Positions 7,536-16,142 of a stretch of DNA of 26,170 nt are shown here, piece by piece. The DNA is from Acinetobacter sp. (GTDB lineage: Bacteria; Pseudomonadota; Gammaproteobacteria; Pseudomonadales; Moraxellaceae). The notes beneath the pieces are model-generated. The model had not been told where the DNA came from. It worked only from the letters and a program-made list of their open reading frames with translations, and ran no database searches. The position numbers were made by a program, and so were the translations under genes. How positions within the stretch are numbered: position 1 is the first letter of the stretch; the number at the start of each line of letters is the position of its first letter. The stretch covers positions 1-26,170 of the forward strand of contig JASLHF010000040.1 of the NCBI GenBank assembly GCA_030152275.1. Reading direction: 5' to 3'.

Positions 7536-7661
7536 CTAGTCATAATCATACTGATCGATAGCGTTACTTTTGGTCGGTATCATGACTTGACTATTTAACT
7601 TATTGGGGGGCATAGACCCCAATCCTTGGAGTTTTGGGTGATGCCCCCGGAGGAGCTTCTT
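7536..7661 (-). pseudogene. Decayed transposase-like fragment (IS5-type tail motif)
   Basis: A 41-codon open stretch between stops contains MIPTKSNAIDQYDYD immediately before TAG. Transposases of the IS5/IS4-like DDE group carry an IPPKSN...YDxxLYK block shortly before the catalytic Glu, and this resembles that block, cut off by a stop. There is no start codon in a sensible place and no remaining transposase around it. The remainder of 7266-7725 shows only this fragment, a GC-rich hairpin and the tatA promoter area. The assignment rests on one short motif. Confidence 0.35.
7604..7648. repeat. GC-rich imperfect hairpin in an AT-rich gap
   Basis: GGGGGCAT near 7605 pairs with ATGCCCCC near 7641-7648. 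Inside, ACCCCAA pairs with TTTGGGT, leaving a loop of about 10 nt. It overlaps the transposase-like remnant, so it may be an IS terminus. It also lies downstream of the monooxygenase gene at 7726-9129 and could help end that transcript, although no T-run follows. Confidence 0.45.
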
Positions 7662-7725
7662 TCAGTTTACATCAAGAATCCTTGAGAAACCGAAAGATGG
7701 CTGTGGTAAGTTTTTGCTTTAAAAG

Positions 7726-9129
7726 TTAAGCTATTTTTGATGTAATTTGTGTTTTATTCTCTTGGGTCTTATAACGGAAGCTGGCTCCTCTATGATTTTT
7801 AGGCAACAGCGGTCCTTGTCCAAAAAGTTTTTCGCGTAAAGTTCCTGTTGCATATTCAGTCTGATAAACACCGCGACGTTGAAGTTCAGGAACTACATAC
7901 TCAACAACATCTTCAAATGTTTTATGTGCCAAAATATAAGCGAGATTAAAACCATCAATATCTGTATCTTCTACCCACTCTTGCAGACGGTCAGCAATAG
8001 TTGTAGGCGAGCCTACTAATACAGGTCCGTTACCTCCAACACTGATAAATTTAGCAATTTCTTCAATTGTCCAAACACGTTCTGGATCTGCTTTAACATA
8101 CGAATCGAGCATAGATTGAATTGCATTAGTATGAATATATTCTACTTGGTCTTGAGCATTAAATTGTGAAAAATCCACACCAGACCAACCAGAAGCTAAG
8201 GTTAATCCACCATGATAGCTTCCATATTTTTGATATTCTTTGAATTTAGTTTGCGCTTTTTCATCTGTTTCATCTACAACTATAGACAGCATAGTGTAAA
8301 TTAAAATGGAATGTGGATCTTTACCCTCTTCTACAAGTTTAGTGCGAATTCCTTGAACTAGTTTTTTTACGGCTGCTTTTGTTGGCGCAGAAATAAATAC
8401 ACATTCTGCATTTTGACTGGCAAAAGATTGCCCACGACTAGATGCCCCAGCTTGATACAGTACAGGCGTACGCTGTGGAGAAGGCTCGCAAATATGAATA
8501 CCAGGAACTGTAAAATATTCACCTTCATGATTAATAGGATGAACTTTGGTGTGGTCAGCGAAAATTCCTTTTTCTTTATCGCGAAGGACTGCATCTTGTT
8601 CCCAAGAACCTTCCCAAAGCTTGTAGAGTACTTCTAAGTACTCATCGGCAATATCGTAACGGTTATCATGACTGACCTGATTTTTTAAGCCTAAATTTTT
8701 AGAGCCACTTTCTAAATATGAGGTCACGATGTTCCATCCCGCACGACCTTTTGTTAAATGGTCTAATGTACTCATGCGACGTGCAAATGGGTAGGGATGC
8801 TCAAATGAAATAGAGGTTGTGACACCAAAGCCCAAGTGCTTGGTTACAGCGGCCATGGCAGGAACAATCTGTAAAGGGTCATTCACTGGTACTTGAACTG
8901 CACCAGTCAGTGCATGTTCAGCAGACTGGTTATATACATCGTAAATACCAAGTACATCTGCAAGAAAAATACCGTCAAATTTACCGCGTTCTAAGATTTG
9001 AGCTAAGTCAGTCCAATATTCTAAGTCTTTGTATTCGGTAGATCGGTCTAGTGGATGACGCCACAATCCCGGTGATTGATGGGCGATACAATTCATTTCA
9101 AAGGCATTAAATCTAATTTGCTTAGTCAT
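7726..9129 (-). CDS. FMNH2-dependent monooxygenase, NtaA/SnaA/DszA family
   Basis: This is a luciferase-like, two-component flavin monooxygenase of 467 aa, the family's usual length. Diagnostic stretches are GLWRHPLDRS, LERGKFDGIFLADVLG, STLDHLTKGRAGWNIVTS, EPSPQRTPVLYQAGASSRG and TEYATGTLREKLFGQGPLLP. Relatives hydroxylate nitrilotriacetate or cleave sulfones (DszA) using FMNH2 from a separate reductase. The start at 9129 is chosen because it gives MTKQIRFNAFEMNC, matching the paralogue at 23138 residue for residue; upstream the frame is very AT-rich and unlikely to be coding. No clear Shine-Dalgarno is seen. It is the last gene of a minus-strand series metN-metI-metQ-porin-monooxygenase, suggesting it acts on the compound those genes import. 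No flavin reductase is encoded nearby. Confidence 0.9.
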   Translation of the reverse strand: MTKQIRFNAFEMNCIAHQSPGLWRHPLDRSTEYKDLEYWTDLAQILERGKFDGIFLADVLGIYDVYNQSAEHALTGAVQVPVNDPLQIVPAMAAVTKHLGFGVTTSISFEHPYPFARRMSTLDHLTKGRAGWNIVTSYLESGSKNLGLKNQVSHDNRYDIADEYLEVLYKLWEGSWEQDAVLRDKEKGIFADHTKVHPINHEGEYFTVPGIHICEPSPQRTPVLYQAGASSRGQSFASQNAECVFISAPTKAAVKKLVQGIRTKLVEEGKDPHSILIYTMLSIVVDETDEKAQTKFKEYQKYGSYHGGLTLASGWSGVDFSQFNAQDQVEYIHTNAIQSMLDSYVKADPERVWTIEEIAKFISVGGNGPVLVGSPTTIADRLQEWVEDTDIDGFNLAYILAHKTFEDVVEYVVPELQRRGVYQTEYATGTLREKLFGQGPLLPKNHRGASFRYKTQENKTQITSKIA

Positions 9130-9249
9130 ATTGGTCTGTAATAATTTCAAAAATTTAATTAATTTTAATAAAAAAATATTGAAACTTTTAATAATAAAAA
9201 TTTCAATATTTATCATAATCATTGTTTATGAAAATAACATATTTAATTA

Positions 9250-10401
9250 TTAGAAATAGTAGCCTAGAGAAAGGAATAACATATTATTCCAGTTATCATC
9301 TTTGCTTGTGGCATAACCATCACTAGAACCAAATGCTGTGTCATTTTTTGCATTAATATATTCCAAATAGAATTGAAGATTATCTTTGTATTTGGTATAT
9401 ACACCGTTGATTAGGCGTTCTGAGTCTGAATAATTATTATTTTCTTTAAAATATCTAGAGTAATTTGAATATAATATTGGACTGCTAAAGTTTTTATAAT
9501 TTAAAGGCAATGCGTAGTTTATTTCAGTAGATAAAAAGTTGGCCTTATTTGCAACGTTATAATATCCATCAAAGGAACCAAAAGTTGAATACTCAGGATG
9601 ATCTATATCTTTATTTTTAATATTTTGTCCACCATATATAATATTAAAACCTAATGGTCCAGCTTGTGTTTTTTGGAATAAGGTCCAAACATTTCGATCA
9701 CCTGTAGCATTGGTTTTTAAGTTGTCAATTTGACTGTGTAAATATGATGCACCAACTTTTGTTTTAATTTTAGTATCTGAAATATTGTAATTAAAATCTT
9801 TATCTAGTTTAATTGTAAACTGATTTTTTTCTTCTGTTTGTGTGCCGTCTGCAAAATCAGGTTCTGCGGTTAAGTTACTAGAATAGTGCGATGATTTTTT
9901 ACTTTTACCTGTATAGCTTCCTGCATCACTAAAGAAATAACCTGCTGTTAAATTGAATGATTTTGGTGTGTATTGATAAGTTAAGCCGATATTATTTAAT
10001 TCCTCTAAACCTAAATTATAAAGTTGGGTTAAATTGTAAGTCGTACTGTAATATCGGTCTAACCCAATTGGTACAGGTTGTAGGCCAGCAGTTACTTTAT
10101 GTTCAGGTGTGAACTGGTAGGCTAGCCAAGCATTTGCAGGAAAATGTATGCCACCTAATTTATCATGTGCTTCATATACACGATAATCTAAATGACCACT
10201 TAGGGCATTATTCTGATAATTTAACCATAAAACTGCATCGCTAAAATCAATTTTATTTCCACTGCTTTCTAAATAATCATTATGTGTATATTGAAAGCGA
10301 ACAGTTCCACTTACATCTAGACCATTTTCAGTATTTTCTGCATGTGAAATTTGATTGAATATTGAAAGAATAGATATTGATAAAATCAGTTGTTTAATCA
10401 T
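9250..10401 (-). CDS. Outer-membrane beta-barrel porin
   Basis: This 383-aa protein has a cleavable Sec signal peptide (MIKQLILSISILSIFNQISHA) and a mature part of alternating short strands rich in Tyr, Asn and Gly. It ends in LFLSLGYYF, with the C-terminal Phe typical of BAM-assembled barrels. It begins like porins of the phosphate-selective/OprO-like fold (DVSGTVRFQYTHNDY), but I cannot name the subfamily. It sits between the metNIQ-like genes and the monooxygenase on the same strand, so it is probably the outer-membrane channel for the same substrate. About 120 bp separate it from the monooxygenase and about 157 bp from the binding protein, so it may have its own promoter. Confidence 0.8.
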   Translation of the reverse strand: MIKQLILSISILSIFNQISHAENTENGLDVSGTVRFQYTHNDYLESSGNKIDFSDAVLWLNYQNNALSGHLDYRVYEAHDKLGGIHFPANAWLAYQFTPEHKVTAGLQPVPIGLDRYYSTTYNLTQLYNLGLEELNNIGLTYQYTPKSFNLTAGYFFSDAGSYTGKSKKSSHYSSNLTAEPDFADGTQTEEKNQFTIKLDKDFNYNISDTKIKTKVGASYLHSQIDNLKTNATGDRNVWTLFQKTQAGPLGFNIIYGGQNIKNKDIDHPEYSTFGSFDGYYNVANKANFLSTEINYALPLNYKNFSSPILYSNYSRYFKENNNYSDSERLINGVYTKYKDNLQFYLEYINAKNDTAFGSSDGYATSKDDNWNNMLFLSLGYYF

Positions 10402-10514
10402 GGCTTAAATTTAATTTAAAAAGTGTTGTGCAATTATATGTTTGCATTTTGTTTTTAAGTATTAATATAAAGTGATAAATTAATTCTGATTATTTATATA
10501 AGACTTTAAAATGA

Positions 10515-10546
10515 ATATCTATAGCATATAAATATGCCATAGATAT
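10515..10546. terminator. Inverted repeat after the metQ-like gene
   Basis: Fourteen-base arms (10515-10528, 10533-10546) pair with a single mismatch around a 4-base loop; the arm is ATATCTATAGCATA. It lies just past the 3' end of the binding-protein gene on the minus strand. It may weaken transcription into the porin gene or protect the metNIQ-like mRNA. It is AT-rich and lacks a good T-run. Confidence 0.4.
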
Positions 10547-10558
10547 ATTAAATAATAA

Positions 10559-11443
10559 TTATTCTTCTGATACAGGGGTTAAAATGCCTTTTACGTTTAA
10601 GTCATCAGTGGTTTTCAGATATTCAGCGATGCGAGGATCAGCGAAGATCTTTTGCAGTTTCACAATTTGCGGATCATCCTTTTTTGCCTCAGCAATGACT
10701 AAACGGCTGGCGAAAGTACGCGGTGCTGCTGGAAATAGAATGCCTTTGCTACGCGGAATTTTACCTGCATCAAACTGAGCAACATAGCCAATTGCTGCAT
10801 CAACAGAGTCTAGAGTGCGCGCCATAGACAGCAATTCAATTTCAGTAAATTTAAAGCTGTGGGGATTTTCCTGAATGTCTTTAATTTTTGCTGTACGTGG
10901 TTCAATTGCAGGATTCAGCTTAATCAGTCCTTCACGCTGTAGCAACCATAGTGCTTGACCTTGGTTGGCCAAATCGCTAGGAATGGCAAATACTGCATTT
11001 TTTGGCAGCTCATTAATATTCTTATAGCGGTCTGAATAAATTCCGAATGCCCATTGGAAGACTTCAGTTGTCGGCAGGAGTTTAAAGCCATTGGCGTCTG
11101 CGACTTGTTTCAGCCACCATTGATGCTGATATATGGTGCCGGCAAATTCACCATCATTAACTGCGCGGTTGGCCTGAACTGGGTCCTGTACACCAACGGC
11201 TTCCAGCTTCACGCCGTAATCAGGGGCAATATGTTCATTGGCATATTCAATCAGATTTTTTTCACCGATCATGGTCGGTTCATAATGAACTTTTAGCACA
11301 TTGTTTTCTGCAAATGCCTGATGAGAGGCATTTTGCTTAAATAGGGCAAGGCCTGCAATGACGGCGATCACGACAATCGCGCCGATGATCAAAGGCAATT
11401 TAGTTTTTTTCTTCAGTTCAAATGGATGCTGCGGGGAAGTCAT
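10559..11443 (-). CDS. MetQ-like substrate-binding protein with uncleaved membrane anchor
   Basis: This 294-aa protein has the MetQ (NlpA lipoprotein family) fold. Instead of a lipobox it has a positively charged start (ELKKKTK) and a hydrophobic helix at about 17-34, with no obvious cleavage site, so it is probably anchored with the binding domain in the periplasm. Family blocks are HYEPT, VNDGEFAGTIYQHQWWLKQV and IPSDLANQGQALWLL. Canonical MetQ has a FQHxPYL motif and an Arg in NxGR; here they read YQHQWWL (105-111) and Gln163. Loss of the Arg, which holds the ligand carboxylate in known MetQ proteins, suggests a ligand other than methionine. Third gene of a metN-metI-metQ set, 20 bp after the permease gene. 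Confidence 0.88.
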   Translation of the reverse strand: MTSPQHPFELKKKTKLPLIIGAIVVIAVIAGLALFKQNASHQAFAENNVLKVHYEPTMIGEKNLIEYANEHIAPDYGVKLEAVGVQDPVQANRAVNDGEFAGTIYQHQWWLKQVADANGFKLLPTTEVFQWAFGIYSDRYKNINELPKNAVFAIPSDLANQGQALWLLQREGLIKLNPAIEPRTAKIKDIQENPHSFKFTEIELLSMARTLDSVDAAIGYVAQFDAGKIPRSKGILFPAAPRTFASRLVIAEAKKDDPQIVKLQKIFADPRIAEYLKTTDDLNVKGILTPVSEE

Positions 11444-11463
11444 AACGATGTCCGTATGTTGAA

Positions 11464-12150
11464 TTAAGCATGTTTCAATGAGGTACTGATGCGGTTGCCG
11501 ATAAACTGCACCGCTTGAATGGTCGCAATCAGCGTGATAATCGTGGCAATCATAATGTGATGGTCAAAGCGCTGATAGCCGTAAAGCACCGCCAAATAGC
11601 CAATGCCGCCTGCGCCGATTGTGCCTGCAATTGCAGAGTATTCAATCATGGCAATCAGATTTAGTGTGGCGGCTGAAATCAGGCTAGGCAGCGATTCTTT
11701 TAGCTGTACCTGATGAATGATCTGTAGGGAAGTACCGCTAGATACACGTCCGACAGAAGTGATTTCAGGCGGTAGTTCATTAAGTGCATTTTCGACCAAG
11801 CGGGCAAAAAATGGAATGCCAGCGATGGTCATGGGAACCACAGCCGCAGCAATACCAATAGTTGTTCCAGTCAGCCATTTGGTCAGCGGAATAATAGCAG
11901 CCATCAGCACTAGAAAGGGTAATGACCGGCCAACATTGACAATTGCGCTAAGTGCGCCGTACAGCTTTCGGTTTTCGAATAGTCCGCGGTCAGAGCTGTT
12001 GAATAAAGCAATGCCGGTAATGCCGCCAATAATAATGACCAATGTCATTACGATGCCGACCATGGTCCATGTTTCTAAATAAGCCGGCAGCAGCATTTCA
12101 GGTATTTCTGTCCAAGGTGTATTTTGATACAGTACGATATCTTTCGACAT
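11464..12150 (-). CDS. metI: MetI-type ABC transporter permease
   Basis: This 228-aa permease has about five membrane helices, slightly longer than typical MetI (~217 aa). The family block NVGRSLPFLVLMAAIIPLTK is followed by PMTIAGIPFFARLVENAL and GAGGIGYLAVLYGYQRF. AAGGA precedes the ATG. It lies 12 bp after the ATPase gene and 20 bp before the binding-protein gene, so the three are one operon. The partner is the membrane-anchored binding protein with a changed ligand site, so methionine itself may not be the cargo. Confidence 0.93.
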   Translation of the reverse strand: MSKDIVLYQNTPWTEIPEMLLPAYLETWTMVGIVMTLVIIIGGITGIALFNSSDRGLFENRKLYGALSAIVNVGRSLPFLVLMAAIIPLTKWLTGTTIGIAAAVVPMTIAGIPFFARLVENALNELPPEITSVGRVSSGTSLQIIHQVQLKESLPSLISAATLNLIAMIEYSAIAGTIGAGGIGYLAVLYGYQRFDHHIMIATIITLIATIQAVQFIGNRISTSLKHA

Positions 12151-12162
12151 GATGTTTATTCC

Positions 12163-13194
12163 TTAAGCGGCTGCATGCTGTGAGCAGGGATGTGCAGATT
12201 GAATGACTTTGAACTGCACATTCCATTTGGCCAGTTGGCGTTCTATCTGTGTTTTATGTTTGTTGTACAGGGCATCCGGCAGGCTGAAAATAATCTTGCC
12301 GACAGTGGCATTGCTGATTACTTCAACTGTAGATGTGTGCACATCTAGACCATATCCTGTGTGGATACTCAGTTGGCTGAGCCAGTTCAGTGGTGTATCC
12401 AATGCTGAGGAGTAGGTCGCTGAAAATATGGTATGGTCAGTCGGCAATACTGCTGGAATATGCAAGGGCAAAATTTTAGCGCCAATGGCCGATTCAGGAT
12501 TTAAAATCAGGTCCAAGACACTGCCTTGTTCCGCGATTTCACCATGCGAGAGCACTGCGACATCGTCTGCAATTTGACGCACGACGTCCATTTCATGGGT
12601 AATTAAAATTACGGACAGCCCGAGTTCATCGCGCAGTTCAGTTAGTAGTTTTAAAATGGATTGTGTTGAATCAGGATCTAGGCCTGAAGTGGCTTCATCT
12701 GCAATTACGATACTAGGTTGCAGTGCTAAGGCGCGGGCAATTCCGACACGCTGCTGCTGACCGCCAGAAAGCTGCGCAGGATAATGGTTGGCGCGGTCAG
12801 ATAGCTTCACATTTTCCAGCAGGTAAGCGACCCGGTCTTTAATTTGATGATCCACCACGCCAAGAAATTCTAGGGGCAGGGCAATATTTTCAGCTGCTGT
12901 ACGGCGCTTGAGGAGCGCTGAAGACTGAAAAATAAGGCCAATCTTCTGGCGCTGCTGGCGGAGCGCTTCAGCGGATAGCTTATTTAACACTGTGCCGTCT
13001 AAGATCAGCTCACCTGAACTCGGATGTTCTAATAGGCTTAAGCATTTGGACAGTGTGGATTTGCCTGAACCACTGGGGCCAACAATCGCGGTAATTTTGC
13101 CTTTTGCAATGCTGAGATTGATATCTTTCAGCACCTGTGCCGCGCCGCCATTTTTCAGCGGATAGCTTTTATTAAGATTTCGAATTTCATACAT
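12163..13194 (-). CDS. metN: MetN-type ABC transporter ATP-binding protein
   Basis: This 343-aa ATPase has Walker A GPSGSGKST, signature LSGGQQQRVGIARALALQPS, Walker B IVIADEATSGLDPD and the switch histidine in ITHEMDV. A C-terminal extension of about 100 aa, including VGKIIFSLPDALYNKHKTQI, is the NIL-type domain that in E. coli MetN binds methionine and inhibits transport. It ends in a small His-rich tail (HPCSQHAAA). First gene of a metNIQ-like operon, divergent from an SfnB-type gene across 236 bp. Confidence 0.93.
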   Translation of the reverse strand: MYEIRNLNKSYPLKNGGAAQVLKDINLSIAKGKITAIVGPSGSGKSTLSKCLSLLEHPSSGELILDGTVLNKLSAEALRQQRQKIGLIFQSSALLKRRTAAENIALPLEFLGVVDHQIKDRVAYLLENVKLSDRANHYPAQLSGGQQQRVGIARALALQPSIVIADEATSGLDPDSTQSILKLLTELRDELGLSVILITHEMDVVRQIADDVAVLSHGEIAEQGSVLDLILNPESAIGAKILPLHIPAVLPTDHTIFSATYSSALDTPLNWLSQLSIHTGYGLDVHTSTVEVISNATVGKIIFSLPDALYNKHKTQIERQLAKWNVQFKVIQSAHPCSQHAAA

Positions 13195-13256
13195 TGTGCA
13201 AAAACTTCAACTGAAACAAGAGCTGAAATTTAATCTGAATTTAATATGTTTATTAA

Positions 13257-13279
13257 ATATAAATTTCTGCAGATTATAT
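13257..13279. promoter_or_regulatory. Candidate operator in the divergent metN / sfnB-like promoter region
   Basis: ATATAA (13257-13262) and TTATAT (13274-13279) form an inverted repeat with an 11-base spacer. The spacer contains the palindrome TCTGCAGA. The spacing fits a LysR-type (T-N11-A style) site, such as a CysB-like sulfur regulator would use. In such AT-rich DNA chance cannot be excluded. TATAAC at 13405-13410 is a possible -10 for the rightward gene. Confidence 0.25.
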
Positions 13280-13430
13280 GCATTTAAAGGTATATATAAA
13301 TAAATGAAAAGCTAATAATATTTAATAGAAATTATTTTAAATAAAAAGATTTCTTTCTCTAATTAATGTATAAAAAAAATCAGAAAATGATGCTAGCTTA
13401 ATTTTATAACAAACAAGAGAGCATTTCATA

Positions 13431-14678
13431 ATGACTTCTAAAATTGAAATAAAATTGACAGATGCACAGAATGTCCCTAGGGATTTTTATCAACATGATT
13501 CTTCGGCTCATTTAATACGATCTGATAAAGAAGCCATTGAAACAGCGCAGCGCTTAGCTGCTGATTTTGCGAAGGAATCGTCGAAACGTGATCATGAACG
13601 TAGCCTACCATTGCAGGAAGTACAGCAGTATTCTGCTTCCGGCTTATGGGGCATTACCATATCGAAAGCTTTTGGTGGTGCGGGTGTTAGCTATAATACA
13701 TTGGCCGAAGTCGTTAAAATTATTTCCAGTGCCGATTCATCTTTAGGTCAGATTGCGCAAAACCATTGGGCATTTCTAGAGCACATCCGTTTGGATGCCA
13801 GTCCAGAACAGCAGGAATATTTCTTTGATCAGGTGTTGAAGGGCAAGCGGTTCGGCAATGCATTTTCAGAAAAAGGCTCTAAAACAGTAGCGGATTTAAC
13901 CACAACGATTGATTTTAAATCCGATCATGCAGTGATTAATGGGCAGAAGTTTTTTGCCACCGGTGCACTACTGGCGCATTGGGTGCCGGTGGTTGCAGTC
14001 AGTAATGGCAAGCCCTATGCCGCGCTGGTGCCCCAACATACGCCTGGACTTACAATCATTAATGACTGGAGCGGATTTGGCCAGCGTACCACAGTTAGTG
14101 GTTCAGTGCTTTTAGAAAATGTTCAGGTAGATCTGAAGTACATTGTGCCGATTCATCAAGCCTTTGAACGTCCGACGGCTGCAGGCGCAATTTCCCAGTT
14201 TATTCAGTCTGCTGTAGATGCTGGCATTGCCCGAGGTGCGATTCAGGAAACCATTAACTATGTACGTCAGCATGCGCGTCCATGGGTTGATTCAGGCTTA
14301 GATAAAGCTTATCAAGATCCTTACACCATCGCGAATATCGGAGAGCTGAAAATCAAGCTTCGCGCTGCTGAAGCTGTACTGGATTTAGCTGGTGAAGCGA
14401 TTGACCGCGCGCTTGAAAATGCTACAGAAGAAACAGTGTTGGAAGCCACACTGCTGACCGCAGAATCCAAGGTGCTGACCACGGAAATTGCGCTCCTGGC
14501 GGCCAATAAGCTGTTCGAACTGTCAGGTACACGTTCGACGCTATCTGAGCTGAATTTAGACCGTCATTGGCGCAACGCGCGCACGCATACACTTCATGAT
14601 CCTGTGCGCTGGAAACTTAATTTAGTCGGTAATTACTATTTAAATGATATTCCGCTGCCGCGCCATGCGTGGAGCTGA
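13431..14678 (+). CDS. SfnB-family sulfur-acquisition flavoprotein (acyl-CoA-dehydrogenase fold)
   Basis: This 415-aa flavoprotein closely follows the SfnB pattern: HLIRSDKEAIETAQRLAADF, LPLQEVQQYSASGLWGI, FGGAGVSYNTLAEV, then GQKFFATGALLAHW and the C-terminal LDRHWRNARTHTLHDPVRWK. SfnB-type proteins are associated with sulfone use under sulfate starvation, but their exact reaction is not settled. GAGAG before the ATG supports the start. It is followed after 12 bp by a DszC-like gene (one operon) and is divergent from metNIQ. A paralogue lies at 16143-17393, with nearly the same C-terminus. G and C are more frequent here (CTG, GCG, CGC codons) than in the outer parts of the window. Confidence 0.88.
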   Translation: MTSKIEIKLTDAQNVPRDFYQHDSSAHLIRSDKEAIETAQRLAADFAKESSKRDHERSLPLQEVQQYSASGLWGITISKAFGGAGVSYNTLAEVVKIISSADSSLGQIAQNHWAFLEHIRLDASPEQQEYFFDQVLKGKRFGNAFSEKGSKTVADLTTTIDFKSDHAVINGQKFFATGALLAHWVPVVAVSNGKPYAALVPQHTPGLTIINDWSGFGQRTTVSGSVLLENVQVDLKYIVPIHQAFERPTAAGAISQFIQSAVDAGIARGAIQETINYVRQHARPWVDSGLDKAYQDPYTIANIGELKIKLRAAEAVLDLAGEAIDRALENATEETVLEATLLTAESKVLTTEIALLAANKLFELSGTRSTLSELNLDRHWRNARTHTLHDPVRWKLNLVGNYYLNDIPLPRHAWS

Positions 14679-14690
14679 GAGGGAAAAACT

Positions 14691-15947
14691 ATGACCATTC
14701 AAAATAAACAGAACTTATCTCTTGGCACGAACTATGAGCAGGTGGCTGGTAAATTCCGCCCGATCTTCCAGCGTATTGCAGAAGGAGCTTTGGCGCGTGA
14801 GAAAAACCGCGAGCTGCCGCGGGAACCGATTCAATGGTTGAAAGAAGCTGGCTTTGGTGCAGTGCGTGTGCCGACAGCATTTGGCGGTGACAGCGTATCT
14901 CAAAAACAGCTGTTCCAGCTGCTGATTGAATTGGCCAAAGCAGATTCAAATGTTGTTCAGGCGCTGCGCGGTCATTTCGCTTTTGTCGAAGACCGTTTGA
15001 ATGCGCATAAAACAGAAGATCAGAGCCTGTGGTTTCATCGTTTTGTTGAAGGTGATTTGGTCGGCAATGCTTGGACGGAAATCGGCAAAGTTGAGATAGG
15101 TGATGTCGTGACCCGCGTGACTGAAAATGCGCAGGGGCAGCTGACGGTGAATGGACGCAAATACTATTCGACCGGCACCATTTTTGCGGATTGGATTGAC
15201 TTATTTGCGTTAGATGAAACCACCAATCAGCATGTGATTGCAGCGGTTTCGACCCATGCATCTGGCATTAAAATCAGTGATGACTGGGATGGTTTTGGTC
15301 AAAAAACCACAGGTAGTGGTACGCTAGTGATTGAAAATGTGCCGGTCAGCCGTGAATATATTTTGCCTTTTGATCAGCGTTTTAAATACCAAACCGCTTT
15401 CTACCAGGTGGTGCATTTGGCAACGCTGGCAGGGATTGCGCAAAGCGCTATTGCAGCCTTTAGTGATGAAGTTCGCAAGCGTACCCGTATTTACAGCCAC
15501 GGCAATGCAGAGCTAGTGCGTGATGATGCGCAGATTCTGCAAGTGATCGGCAAAGCATCTGCTCAAGCGTATGCCAGTGAATCCATTGCGCTACGTGCAG
15601 CTGAAGCTTTGGACGGCGCATACTTGAGCCATTTCCAAAATGATCAGGTGCTGGATCAAAAGGCCAATGACCTTGCTGAACTTGAGTCTTCTCAAGGGCA
15701 GGTCGTAATTTCTGAACTGGTATTAAACTTGACCACAGAATTGTTCAATGCGCTTGGCGCATCTGCCAGTACAACCGAAAAGCAGCTCGACCGTTTCTGG
15801 CGCAATGCGCGCGTGGTGTCTTCACACAATCCGCTGATTTATAAACAAAAAGTTATTGGTGATTGGGAGATTAATAAAGCGCCGCTGCCTTATGTATGGC
15901 AAATCGGCAATAGTCCTACAGCCAAACAGCAGGAAATTGCAGCTTAA
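14691..15947 (+). CDS. DszC-like flavin monooxygenase (acyl-CoA-dehydrogenase fold)
   Basis: This 418-aa protein resembles DszC-type FMNH2-dependent oxygenases more than true dehydrogenases. Visible blocks are VAGKFRPIFQRIAEGA, LVGNAWTEIG, RKYYSTGTIFADWI, WDGFGQKTTGSGT and RFWRNARVVSSHNPLIYKQK. DszC oxidises dibenzothiophene to its sulfone; here the substrate is unknown, probably a smaller thioether or sulfone. GAGGG lies just upstream of the ATG, and the 12-bp gap to the previous gene indicates cotranscription. It would need a flavin reductase from elsewhere. The paralogue at 20528-21811 shares the overall layout. Confidence 0.85.
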   Translation: MTIQNKQNLSLGTNYEQVAGKFRPIFQRIAEGALAREKNRELPREPIQWLKEAGFGAVRVPTAFGGDSVSQKQLFQLLIELAKADSNVVQALRGHFAFVEDRLNAHKTEDQSLWFHRFVEGDLVGNAWTEIGKVEIGDVVTRVTENAQGQLTVNGRKYYSTGTIFADWIDLFALDETTNQHVIAAVSTHASGIKISDDWDGFGQKTTGSGTLVIENVPVSREYILPFDQRFKYQTAFYQVVHLATLAGIAQSAIAAFSDEVRKRTRIYSHGNAELVRDDAQILQVIGKASAQAYASESIALRAAEALDGAYLSHFQNDQVLDQKANDLAELESSQGQVVISELVLNLTTELFNALGASASTTEKQLDRFWRNARVVSSHNPLIYKQKVIGDWEINKAPLPYVWQIGNSPTAKQQEIAA

Positions 15948-15970
15948 AGTCTTTTTAAATGAAAAACTGA

Positions 15971-16002
15971 GAATTAAAACCGCATGATTTCGGTTTTAAT
16001 TC
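15971..16002 (+). terminator. Terminator after the first sfnB/dszC-like operon
   Basis: GAATTAAAACCG (15971-15982) and CGGTTTTAATTC (15991-16002) form a perfect 12-bp stem with an 8-base loop. It lies 24 bp after the preceding stop. The T-run is weak, but position and stem support a terminator, which separates this operon from the next sfnB-like gene. Confidence 0.65.
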
Positions 16003-16142
16003 TATTTATATCTTTAAAAAATATAATGAGGCTTATTTTATTTTGTGTTTTGTAAATATTTATAAATACTAAATGATTAAATAAGTTGCTGATATTTTAA
16101 TACGAATAAATTAATTTTAATGATGTAGAGTTTTAAGCCATT

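Noticed and set aside
9130..9222. N-terminal extension of the first NtaA/DszA-type monooxygenase
   Set aside because: The added residues are Ile/Lys/Phe-rich from AT-rich DNA and are missing from the paralogue, which starts at the same internal Met.
14689..15261. 190-codon minus-strand frame opposite the DszC-like gene
   Set aside because: It is a shadow of a strongly supported flavoprotein gene and its His/Ser-rich sequence has no family features.
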